A stretch of DNA of 57,677 bases from NCBI GenBank assembly GCA_003566995.1, contig PXBG01000108.1:1-57677 (forward strand), given 5' to 3'. The notes beneath the pieces were generated by a model that was not told the DNA's origin, ran no database searches, and saw nothing but the letters and a program-made list of their open reading frames with translations. This stretch comes from Syntrophobacteraceae bacterium. GTDB lineage: Bacteria > Desulfobacterota > Syntrophobacteria > Syntrophobacterales > Syntrophobacteraceae. Positions 40,137-47,971 of this stretch are shown in pieces (position 1 is the first letter of the stretch; the number at the start of each line of letters is the position of its first letter). Made by a program: the position numbers and the translations under genes.

Positions 40137-40735
40137 AGCAGAGCTGGGTTGATCAACTCAATGCTGCGGGTGTTCCCAAATGCACCGAGGTACGCAAGGG
40201 GGTCGCGTGCTTTTGTCTGGAATCTCAAAACCTCCTGGACTCCGTCCGGAAGATCCTGGAGCTCGAGTATTACCTGCAGGACGTGAGCGCCTCCGATTTT
40301 CAGGAGGGATACCTGCTCACCTACCACTTCGCTCACTTTGAAGAGCCCGGACAGGCCGTGTTTCGTGTGCTCATTTCTCATGAGCACCCGCAGGTGCCCA
40401 GCATCAGCTCGTTTTACCAGGGAGCCATATGGCATGAACAGGAATGCACTGATTTCTATGGCATTGAGTTCACCGGCCACCCTGACTTGAAGCCCCTTTT
40501 GCTCGTGCCAGAAGAAAACCTCTGCCCTTTGCGCAAGGACGCGCGGTCCAAAAAATCATTTCTCGACATATTCCCCGATTGCAAGCTGGTGGAGGCTCCT
40601 CCCCCTCCTGAATCCGAAGAGAATGCCGGCGGTCAGGAATCCCCTGAGGAAAAGGCATCCAAAAAGAAGGGGTCGGGAAAAAGCAAAGTTCAAAAAGAGG
40701 ATGATGAAACAGCCCAGGATTCGGGGCAGGCGTGA
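40133..40735 (+). CDS. nuoC: Complex I subunit C with charged C-terminal tail
   Basis: The 200-residue 30-kDa-type subunit contains the signature [20 protein letters not shown] followed by PLLLVPE and PLRKD. Residues 1-150 cover the usual domain. Residues 155-200 form a low-complexity tail of Pro, Glu, Lys and Gly ([13 protein letters not shown], then [16 protein letters not shown]) not typical of NuoC. The start ATG at 40133 overlaps the nuoB stop. NuoC is a separate gene here, not fused to NuoD. Confidence 0.95.
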   Translation: MKQSWVDQLNAAGVPKCTEVRKGVACFCLESQNLLDSVRKILELEYYLQDVSASDFQEGYLLTYHFAHFEEPGQAVFRVLISHEHPQVPSISSFYQGAIWHEQECTDFYGIEFTGHPDLKPLLLVPEENLCPLRKDARSKKSFLDIFPDCKLVEAPPPPESEENAGGQESPEEKASKKKGSGKSKVQKEDDETAQDSGQA

Positions 40736-40805
40736 TCGCCGCCGCAAGCATCAAGGCCCTGAAGCGGCTTAACCCAACAATCCCGTGATTTGACACAGGA
40801 CTGCC

Positions 40806-41966
40806 ATGTTACATTACGCACATGAACAACTGCAGGGTGACTACTACACCCGTGCCTTTCAGGCGGGAGCTCAGGAAGACACGCTCATCATCAACATGGG
40901 ACCGCAACACCCCTCCACCCATGGCGTTCTCCGGATCATACTCGAACTCCATGGCGAGTACATTCTTCGGGCTGAACCCGTCCTCGGCTATGTGCACCGC
41001 ATGCAGGAGAAAATGGGGGAAGTCAAAACCTACCCCCAATACCTCGCCAATATGGGACGCGTGGATTATCTTCACGCGCTGGCCTGGAACTGGGCCTACG
41101 TGCGGGCGGTGGAGCAGCTCCTCGAACTGGAGGTGCCTGAACGGGCAGAATATGTGCGCGTCATCACCTGCGAGCTCAACCGCATCACGTCACACCTTCT
41201 TTGGTGGGGCGCTTATCTCCTGGACCTTGGCGCCTTCACCCCCATCATGTACGGCTTCGCCGACCGGGAAAGAGCCATGGATCTGCTTCAGATCATCACG
41301 GGTTCGAGGCTCACCTATTGTTACTACACTTTCGGGGGGGTCACCGCCGATCTGACGCCCCAATTCATTGATGGCACAAAGGATTTTTGCAAGTACATGC
41401 GGACCCGGCTGCCCATGTACAAAGATCTGGTCACTGACAACATGATCCTTCGCCACCGCGTGGACGACATCGGCATCATTTCAGTGGACATGGCCCGCAG
41501 ATACGGTGTGACGGGTCCCAACCTGAGGGGATCCGGTGTGGAGCATGACCTCCGCAGGAACACGCCTTATTCCATCTACGACCGTTTTGATTTCGAAATT
41601 CCCGCTTATGAAGAATGCGATGCGCTCGCGCGCTATCTCGTTCGCATGGACGAAATGGAGCAGAGCATTTCCATCATCGAGCAGGCCATCCAGTCATTGC
41701 CCGAGGGCCCCGTGATGCCGCCAAAGATGCCCAAGGTCATCAAACCACCCAAAGGAGAGGCTTATGGAGAGGTGGAGGGTGCTCGCGGAGTGATAGGCAT
41801 TCACGTCATATCCGATGGAACGGCCACTCCATACCGCATCAAGCTTCGTGCGCCCAGTTTCAGCAACCTGAGTCTGTTTGCAGAGGTTTCAAAGGGAATC
41901 CTGCTGGCCGACGCTGTGTCCATTCTTGGAAGTCTTGACCTGGTAATTCCGGAGATTGATCGATGA
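40806..41966 (+). CDS. nuoD: Complex I subunit D
   Basis: The 386-residue 49-kDa-type subunit lines the quinone pocket. It shows INMGPQHPSTHGVLR with the HPSTHG loop, EPVLGYVHRMQEKMGE, ITCELNRITSHLLWWG, LRGSGV and the C-terminal KLRAPSFSNLSLF and IPEIDR. AGGACTG precedes the ATG. Its stop overlaps the nuoH start (ATGA). NuoE, F and G genes do not follow, so the electron input differs from NADH-type complexes. Confidence 0.97.
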   Translation: MLHYAHEQLQGDYYTRAFQAGAQEDTLIINMGPQHPSTHGVLRIILELHGEYILRAEPVLGYVHRMQEKMGEVKTYPQYLANMGRVDYLHALAWNWAYVRAVEQLLELEVPERAEYVRVITCELNRITSHLLWWGAYLLDLGAFTPIMYGFADRERAMDLLQIITGSRLTYCYYTFGGVTADLTPQFIDGTKDFCKYMRTRLPMYKDLVTDNMILRHRVDDIGIISVDMARRYGVTGPNLRGSGVEHDLRRNTPYSIYDRFDFEIPAYEECDALARYLVRMDEMEQSISIIEQAIQSLPEGPVMPPKMPKVIKPPKGEAYGEVEGARGVIGIHVISDGTATPYRIKLRAPSFSNLSLFAEVSKGILLADAVSILGSLDLVIPEIDR

Positions 41967-42928
41967 ACATTCCCCCAGAACTCATCCACATCAGCATCGC
42001 CTTGGCTGCCATAGCCGCATTCATCGGCCTCAACGGCTTAGTGCTTGTCTATCTGGAACGCAAAGTGGCAGGTTTCATTCAGCGCCGTCCGGGTCCTTAT
42101 GAGGTTGGCCCCTGGGGTCTGTTGCAGCCCGTGGCAGACGCGGTCAAGCTGGTGGGAAAGCAACTGGTCAGGCCCAAGGTTGCCGACCCCTGGCTTTACT
42201 GGGCGGCTCCACTCCTTTCATTCACCCCCATATTCCTCCTCTTTCTGGTCATACCCTTCGGCCCCACTCTCACGGGGATGGAATTCAACTACGGACTTCT
42301 GCTCATCCTCGCTTTTACGGGCCTCAATGTTCTCGCCCTCTGTCTGGCAGGCTGGAGTTCCGCAAACAAGTACTCTCTTCTGGGGGCGGCTCGCTCGGTG
42401 GCCCAGTCCATCGCCTATGAAATTCCCCTTCTTCTGGCTGTTCTTGCCATCGCCTTCCAGTTTGGCACTCTCAACCTCACGGAAATGGTTCACCAACAAG
42501 GTCAGTGGCCCTGGCAGTGGAACATCATGTTTCAGCCTCTGGCCTTCGTCATCTACTTCCTGTGCGCCATTGCGGAAACCAACCGCGCTCCCTTCGACCT
42601 TCCCGAAGCGGAAAGTGAACTCACTGCGGGGTTCCACACGGAATACTCGGGCATGGCTTTCGGGCTCTTTTTCCTCGCCGAGTATGCCTACATCATCGTC
42701 GTTTCCTGTGTGGCCGTTGTCCTTTTCCTGGGGGGCTGGCAGGGCCCGGGAGCCCCTGGTTTCTGGTGGTTCCTGCTGAAGGTGTATGCCCTCATACTGG
42801 TCATCATCTGGATACGCTGGACTTATCCCCGCGTCCGTTTTGACCAGCTTTTGAACATCAATTGGAAGTGGCTCCTTCCCCTGGCTCTGGTCAACCTACT
42901 GCTCACCCTGATTTTCGTGAAGATATGA
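41963..42928 (+). CDS. nuoH: Complex I subunit H
   Basis: The 321-residue membrane subunit forms the quinone channel with NuoD. It shows YLERKVAGFIQRRPGPYEVGP, ADAVKLVGKQ, YSLLGAARSVAQSIAYEIPL, AETNRAPFDLPEAESEL and IRWTYPRVRFDQL, all conserved. Eight helices are predicted. ATGA overlaps at both ends place it firmly between nuoD and nuoI. Confidence 0.97.
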   Translation: MNIPPELIHISIALAAIAAFIGLNGLVLVYLERKVAGFIQRRPGPYEVGPWGLLQPVADAVKLVGKQLVRPKVADPWLYWAAPLLSFTPIFLLFLVIPFGPTLTGMEFNYGLLLILAFTGLNVLALCLAGWSSANKYSLLGAARSVAQSIAYEIPLLLAVLAIAFQFGTLNLTEMVHQQGQWPWQWNIMFQPLAFVIYFLCAIAETNRAPFDLPEAESELTAGFHTEYSGMAFGLFFLAEYAYIIVVSCVAVVLFLGGWQGPGAPGFWWFLLKVYALILVIIWIRWTYPRVRFDQLLNINWKWLLPLALVNLLLTLIFVKI

Positions 42929-43479
42929 CCATGATAAAGAAAACGCCCAAGCAAAGCACCCTGCAAGGCATCAAAAGTCTTTTCGTCGGCTTGAAAGTGA
43001 CGGGTCGCAATTTCGTCATGCCTCAGATCACCACACACTATCCCCGCAAGGAAGTGAGTAACCTGGCCACCTATCGCGGCCACGTGGACCTGGTGCCCAA
43101 AGAAGACGACCCCATGACCTCCAAATGCATACTCTGCGGGCAGTGCGCCAAAGCGTGCCCTTCCAATTGCATCGAACTGGTCATTCGCAAAGAGGAAGTT
43201 GAGCCACCCCCTGATGAGGAGGCGCAGCCTGATTCGGGCAGCAAGGAGGAGGCAACCGCCAAATCCGCCCCAAAAAAGAAAAAGGTCAAGCGCATTCTGG
43301 ACGCTTTCATGCTCAACTACAACCTTTGCAGTCTGTGCGGGCAATGCGTTCAGACCTGCCCGGTGGATTCTCTTGAATTCTCCACCAATTCTTATCTCGC
43401 AGGTTTCACCCGGGAGGAATTCATTTTCGACCTGCTTGAAAGGATGCGCAACAAGCAGAAAGCCTCTTCATCAGGTTGA
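42925..43479 (+). CDS. nuoI: Complex I subunit I (two [4Fe-4S] clusters) with long linker
   Basis: The 184-residue ferredoxin-like subunit has CILCGQCAKACP (Cys68, 71, 74, 78) and CSLCGQCVQTCP (Cys135, 138, 141, 145) for clusters N6a and N6b. The linker between them (about residues 88-123) is longer than usual and is a charged, low-complexity run (EEVEPPPDEEAQPDSGS, then KKKKVKR). The start at 42925 overlaps the nuoH stop; a second ATG lies two codons later. The next gene, nuoJ, begins after a 110-nt gap. Confidence 0.95.
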   Translation: MTMIKKTPKQSTLQGIKSLFVGLKVTGRNFVMPQITTHYPRKEVSNLATYRGHVDLVPKEDDPMTSKCILCGQCAKACPSNCIELVIRKEEVEPPPDEEAQPDSGSKEEATAKSAPKKKKVKRILDAFMLNYNLCSLCGQCVQTCPVDSLEFSTNSYLAGFTREEFIFDLLERMRNKQKASSSG

Positions 43480-43590
43480 GGAGGACAGGGTCTCCTGTCA
43501 AAGACTATGTCCTGCGGATTGATCCGGGTCTGTGACTGCCGTGATGGCCGGTTCGTTCCTGAGTCTTTGTCACCGTCAAACAACTAACGG

Positions 43591-44109
43591 ATGATTTCTA
43601 TGGAACACTTAGCCTACGTTGCTTTTGGAATTTACACTCTGATCATTTTGACAGGCGGGCTCATGGCCGTTCTCTGCAGGAGCATGGTTCGAGCTCTGGT
43701 GGGTTTGATTCTCACTCTTTTCGGTGTGGCCGGGTGTTACCTGCTCATGGCGGCCCCCTTCATCGCTCTGATGCAAATCCTCATTTATGTCGGGGCCGTG
43801 AGCATCCTCATACTCTTCGCCATCATGCTCACTCGGGCGCCTGCCGGGGCGGAGGAAGCTCCCTACATTTTCCCGTGGCGCTCCCTCGCAGCGCTGGCTG
43901 TTGCGTTTTTACCCCTGGCAGTCATTGGTGGCATGATCAGGAGTGGACAGGTTGCGCCTCTGGTTCCTCCCGAGGAGGTTCCCCTTGCCGAATTGGGACA
44001 AACCCTCATAGAACCCTACCTGCTCGCTTTTGAGCTCATCTCCGTTATTCTGACGGTGGCTATGGCCGGAGCGGTGATTCTTGGATTTGAGAGGAGAATT
44101 GGTAAATGA
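43591..44109 (+). CDS. nuoJ: Complex I subunit J
   Basis: The 172-residue ND6-type membrane subunit shows VRALVGLILTLFGVAGCYLL, FIALMQILIYVGAVSILILF and an ending VILTVAMAGAVILGFE, the family pattern with the conserved pi-bulge region YVGAVS. Five helices are expected. The ATG at 43591 has no strong ribosome site, so ATG 43600 (MEHLAY) is possible. Its stop overlaps nuoK as ATGA. Confidence 0.95.
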   Translation: MISMEHLAYVAFGIYTLIILTGGLMAVLCRSMVRALVGLILTLFGVAGCYLLMAAPFIALMQILIYVGAVSILILFAIMLTRAPAGAEEAPYIFPWRSLAALAVAFLPLAVIGGMIRSGQVAPLVPPEEVPLAELGQTLIEPYLLAFELISVILTVAMAGAVILGFERRIGK

Positions 44110-44423
44110 ATGGAATAACCCACCTGGAGATGTACCAGTTTGTCAGTCTCATGTTGCTGGGTCTGGGACTTTTCGGCCTCGTTCGACGCCGCAGCCTTGT
44201 CGGCATGCTCATCAGCGTGGAGCTGATGCTCAACGGCGCTGGGTTGAGCATTGTGGCATCGGGCCAGCTCACTCCCGCCTCCGCAGCTATGGGCCAACTG
44301 GCCACACTTTTTGTAATGGGGCTCGCGGCCGCAGAAGTAGCGCTCATTCTCGCCATCATCATTGTGGTGTCCAGGCGCTTCGGCCATATTGAAAGCAATA
44401 ACCTTCGCACCATGAGAGGTTAG
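44106..44423 (+). CDS. nuoK: Complex I subunit K
   Basis: A 105-residue ND4L-type subunit with three helices. It has RRRSLVGMLISVELMLNGAG with the Glu in helix 2 and AAEVALILAIIIVV with the Glu in helix 3, the two acidic residues linking the quinone site to the antiporter-like subunits. It is followed two bases later by the MrpD-like gene. Confidence 0.96.
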   Translation: MNGITHLEMYQFVSLMLLGLGLFGLVRRRSLVGMLISVELMLNGAGLSIVASGQLTPASAAMGQLATLFVMGLAAAEVALILAIIIVVSRRFGHIESNNLRTMRG

Positions 44424-44425
44424 CC

Positions 44426-45907
44426 ATGGCCGATACCCTCGTAAGCGCCCGCATACTGATTCCGCTGATCATCACGCTCATCGCACCCTTTGGCATTTAC
44501 CTTGCCCGTCAGAACCCCAACCACCGGGAAGCCGTTTCCTTCGCTGCAGGCGTGGCCACCTTTCTGGCGGTTCTTTCCCTTGTTCCGGCGGTGCTCGATG
44601 GAGGCATCTGGCTCTATCCCCTCTTCGTCCTCATCCCCGGCGTGGAGGTCAAGTTTGCCGTAGACGGTCTCTCTCTCATTTTTGCACTCGTCGCCTCATT
44701 TCTGTGGATCCTCGCCACCAGCTACAACATTGGGTACATGCGATCCCTCGACGAGCATGCACAAACCAGGTACTACGTCTGTTTCGCCGTTGCCATTTTC
44801 GGCGCCATGGGCGTTGCGTTCAGTGCCAACATCTTCACTCTGTACCTCTTTTATGAAATCATAACGGTCTTCACCTATCCCCTGGTCGCCCATCATCAGG
44901 ATGACGAATCCTTTCAGGGGGGCCGCAAGTATCTTGTCTACCTGATGGGAACCTCCAAGCTTTTCCTGCTCCCGGCAATGATCATGACTTACGTGCTTGC
45001 CGGAACCCTCGATTTTCACCTTGGAGACATCACTCAGGGCATGTTTCCGGAAACGGCCAATCCCATCGCCGTGACCATCACCTACATTCTCTTCATCGCC
45101 GGCCTGGCCAAAGCGGCCCTCATGCCCCTGCACAATTGGCTTCCATCGGCCATGGTTGCTCCCACTCCCGTCTCGGCCCTTCTCCACGCCGTTGCCGTTG
45201 TGAAAGCGGGAGTCTTCTGTATCTCGCGCGTGATGCTCTCTGTCTTTGGCATTGAGACCATGGACAGCCTCTTTCTCGGCATTCCAACGGCCTACCTGGC
45301 CGCATTCACCATCGTCGTCGCGTCCGTCATCGCCATGACCAAGGACGACCTCAAGGCTCGGCTGGCTTACTCCACCGTGAGCCAGCTTTCCTATGTGATC
45401 ATCGGCGTCGCCATGCTCACCCCCCTGGCAGTGACCGGCGGCAACCTCCACATCGCGCACCATGCCTTCAGCAAGATCACACTCTTTTTTGCCGCAGGCG
45501 CCATTTATGTGGCCACGCACATCAAAAAGATCAGCATGCTCTCGGGCATGGCCAGCCGCATGCCCTGGACATTTGGAGCTTTTTCCCTGGCCGCTTTGAG
45601 CATGATCGGCGTTCCTCCCGTGTGTGGATTTGTGAGCAAGTGGTATCTGGTCAACGGGGCCCTCAGCGCCGGCCACATTCCTCTCATGTTGGCATTGCTG
45701 GCCAGCACATTGCTCAACAGCTACTATTTCGGGCACATCATCTATAAAGGATATTTTGGAGTTCCTTCACCTGATGTGAGACTGGAGGACTATCGCGAGG
45801 CACCTTTGTCCATGGTGGTTCCCCTGAGCATAACTGCTGTTATCTCGGTGGCACTCGGATTCTATCCCCACCTTTTTCAGCAGTTTGTGAAGGTTTTAGG
45901 AGGATGA
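44426..45907 (+). CDS. Extra MrpD/NuoL-like antiporter subunit
   Basis: A 493-residue proton-conducting subunit with about fourteen helices. It carries the conserved Glu of helix 5 (FYEIITVFTYPLV), Lys-containing GLAKAALMPLHNWLPSAMVA in helices 7-8 (the H-W-L-P-x-A motif), and STVSQLSYVIIG with the broken helix region. It is about the length of NuoM and lacks the long C-terminal lateral helix of NuoL. It resembles the MrpD/NuoL-like subunits of Na+/H+ antiporters. GAGAGG precedes the ATG. Lying directly after nuoK, it is an additional pump-like subunit beyond the usual L, M and N. Confidence 0.9.
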   Translation: MADTLVSARILIPLIITLIAPFGIYLARQNPNHREAVSFAAGVATFLAVLSLVPAVLDGGIWLYPLFVLIPGVEVKFAVDGLSLIFALVASFLWILATSYNIGYMRSLDEHAQTRYYVCFAVAIFGAMGVAFSANIFTLYLFYEIITVFTYPLVAHHQDDESFQGGRKYLVYLMGTSKLFLLPAMIMTYVLAGTLDFHLGDITQGMFPETANPIAVTITYILFIAGLAKAALMPLHNWLPSAMVAPTPVSALLHAVAVVKAGVFCISRVMLSVFGIETMDSLFLGIPTAYLAAFTIVVASVIAMTKDDLKARLAYSTVSQLSYVIIGVAMLTPLAVTGGNLHIAHHAFSKITLFFAAGAIYVATHIKKISMLSGMASRMPWTFGAFSLAALSMIGVPPVCGFVSKWYLVNGALSAGHIPLMLALLASTLLNSYYFGHIIYKGYFGVPSPDVRLEDYREAPLSMVVPLSITAVISVALGFYPHLFQQFVKVLGG

Positions 45908-45911
45908 CGGC

Positions 45912-46184
45912 GTGGAAATGAAATTTGAAAAATCTCTTGCGAACTGGTTTCGCAATGCCAGGGAAAAACACAGATCCTGGCTCACAGCATTCTACATTTT
46001 CCTGGGACTCACGGTCGTGCTGAACATTTTCATCCGACCTCATCACCCGCATTTTGTGTATGACTATCTTCCCGGATTCTTCGCGGTGTTCGGGCTCGTT
46101 GCCGCGATCATCCTCGGTCGTGTGAGCAAAGGCACGGCACACACATTCTTGGGGAAGGACGAGGACTACTATGAGCGTGATTAA
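45912..46184 (+). CDS. Small two-helix membrane protein in the nuo operon
   Basis: A 90-residue protein I do not recognise. The basic N-terminus (WFRNAREKHRSW) is followed by two hydrophobic helices, about 22-41 and 50-69 (FAVFGLVAAIILGRVS), and an acidic end (GKDEDYYERD). The start is GTG 45912 with AGGAGG eight bases upstream, four bases after the preceding stop; an ATG lies two codons inside. It overlaps the next gene by 14 bp. Its place between two antiporter-like genes suggests a small accessory subunit of the complex. Confidence 0.75.
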   Translation: MEMKFEKSLANWFRNAREKHRSWLTAFYIFLGLTVVLNIFIRPHHPHFVYDYLPGFFAVFGLVAAIILGRVSKGTAHTFLGKDEDYYERD

Positions 46185-47949
46185 CGGATTCTTTCATCCC
46201 AGCCTCTACTTCATTGTGACAGCCGTTGTGCTTCTGGCCTGGCGCGGACAGAACACCTCATGGCGTTTTCTCCTGCCAGTTCCGGGGATCCTCGCATTCC
46301 TCACCATACTCAATATGGAATCGGGGACATTCAGCCAGCTCAATTACCTTGGCCTGACCCTGACCCTTGGCAGGGTGGATGCCCTCGCCATCGTCTTCGC
46401 CCACGTCTTTGCTCTTCAGGCACTCATCGGCTTCATATATGCCTGGCATGTTCAGGACAAGGCGCAACATGCAGCCGCTTCCATGTACATTGCCGGCGCT
46501 TTCGGGTGTCTCTTCGCAGGAGACTACCTGACCCTTTTCATTTTTTGGGAGCTCATGTCCGTTTCCTCCACTTTCCTGGTCTGGCTCAACCGCCAGCCCG
46601 AATCCACAGGAGCAGGCTTTCGCTATTTTCTCTTTCACACCCTTGGAGGGCTTTTTCTCCTTGCGGGACTTTTGCTCCGTTATTCCCATCTTGGCACCTT
46701 CGCCTTCACCGCCATTGACCCTGCAACCGCTGCCTACTACGACTACCTCATTCTCACAGGCTTTGCGGTCAACGCAGCAGTGATCCCTCTCCATGCATGG
46801 CTCCCCGACGCTTACCCGAGAGCCACCGTCACGGGTGCCGTCTTCATGAGCGCCTTCACCACCAAAACCGCCGTCTACGTTTTGGCAAGAGGCTTTGCAG
46901 GATTTGAAATACTCGCCATCATGGGTGTTCTCATGACCCTGTACGGAGTTTTCTACGCGACCATCGAAAACAACATCCGCCGCATTCTGGCCTATCACAT
47001 CGTTTCACAGGTCGGATTCATGGTCGCAGGCATCGGGATCGGCACGGCCATGACCATCAATGGAGCATGTGCTCACGCCTATGCACACATTGTCTACAAA
47101 GGGCTGCTGTTCATGGGAGCGGGCTGCGTCCTCTACGCCGCAGGCACCGCCAAACTCACCGAACTGGGGGGGCTCATTTCCCGCATTCCCCTCGTTTTTT
47201 TCGGATACATCATCGGAGCCATATCCATTTCCGGTTTTCCCGCATTCTCCGGCTTTGTCAGCAAAACCATGACCATAGAAGGCGCAGCCGCAGCCCATCA
47301 CTACTGGCTCGCCCTGGGAATGGAGTTCGCCGCTGTGGGCACCTTCCTCTCAGTGGGCCTCAAACTTTCCTATTTTGCCTTTTTCGCCAAACCCGAATCG
47401 GAAAAACCTCTCAAACCCATACCTTTCAACATGTACGTCGCCATGGGCGCGGCCAGTCTCATCTGTTTCGTCCTGGGTGTTTATCCCAAACCCCTTTACG
47501 ATCTCTTGCCCTACCCCGTTGACTTCGAACCCTACTCAGCCTGGACCGTTCTCATGACCTTGCAGCTGATGGGATTCGTGGGGCTTGGCTTCTACCTCCT
47601 GCGCCACAAGCTCAAGCCTGAGGCCAAAATCAATCTCGATTTCGATTACTTTTACCGCCTGGGAGGAGCTTTCAGCCTCGCCATTGCCAGAAAGCCCATT
47701 GAGGTGGTGGACAACTGGTGGAGTGAGATCTACGCTCGGGTGGGCCTGCGTGTCCTCATGCTCCTGGCCTGGATGTCCTCCGTTTTCGACAAGGTCGCCA
47801 TCGATGGGGTTGTGGATGGATCAGCCACAAACGTTCAGCGTGGAGGAGGAGGTTTGAGCAATGTGCAGACGGGACGTCTTCAGGATTATCTGGCTTTTGC
47901 CATTGTGATCGGAATTGGCGTTTTCGCTCTGGTCTGGTTCCGAACTTAA
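46171..47949 (+). CDS. nuoL: NuoL-equivalent subunit with MrpD-like body and NuoL-type C-terminus
   Basis: A 592-residue proton-conducting subunit. The body has the helix-5 Glu in FWELMSVSSTFLVW, the HAWLPDAYPRATVTGAVFMS motif, the TM8 region MSAFTTKTAVYVLARG with Lys, and RRILAYHIVSQVGFMVAGIG. It is most like MrpD-type Na+/H+ antiporter subunits. After residue 500 it has FDKVAIDGVVDG and NVQTGRLQDYLAF followed by a last helix, which matches the NuoL lateral helix HL and terminal TM16. It therefore probably occupies the distal NuoL position. GAGG precedes the ATG at 46171. Confidence 0.9.
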   Translation: MSVINGFFHPSLYFIVTAVVLLAWRGQNTSWRFLLPVPGILAFLTILNMESGTFSQLNYLGLTLTLGRVDALAIVFAHVFALQALIGFIYAWHVQDKAQHAAASMYIAGAFGCLFAGDYLTLFIFWELMSVSSTFLVWLNRQPESTGAGFRYFLFHTLGGLFLLAGLLLRYSHLGTFAFTAIDPATAAYYDYLILTGFAVNAAVIPLHAWLPDAYPRATVTGAVFMSAFTTKTAVYVLARGFAGFEILAIMGVLMTLYGVFYATIENNIRRILAYHIVSQVGFMVAGIGIGTAMTINGACAHAYAHIVYKGLLFMGAGCVLYAAGTAKLTELGGLISRIPLVFFGYIIGAISISGFPAFSGFVSKTMTIEGAAAAHHYWLALGMEFAAVGTFLSVGLKLSYFAFFAKPESEKPLKPIPFNMYVAMGAASLICFVLGVYPKPLYDLLPYPVDFEPYSAWTVLMTLQLMGFVGLGFYLLRHKLKPEAKINLDFDYFYRLGGAFSLAIARKPIEVVDNWWSEIYARVGLRVLMLLAWMSSVFDKVAIDGVVDGSATNVQRGGGGLSNVQTGRLQDYLAFAIVIGIGVFALVWFRT

Positions 47950-47971
47950 TACTGGACAACTGGGAAGAACA

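Noticed and set aside
44696-45736. 346-codon open frame antisense to the MrpD-like gene
   Set aside because: It mirrors a conserved membrane protein gene; its translation is His/Gly/Glu-rich without motifs.
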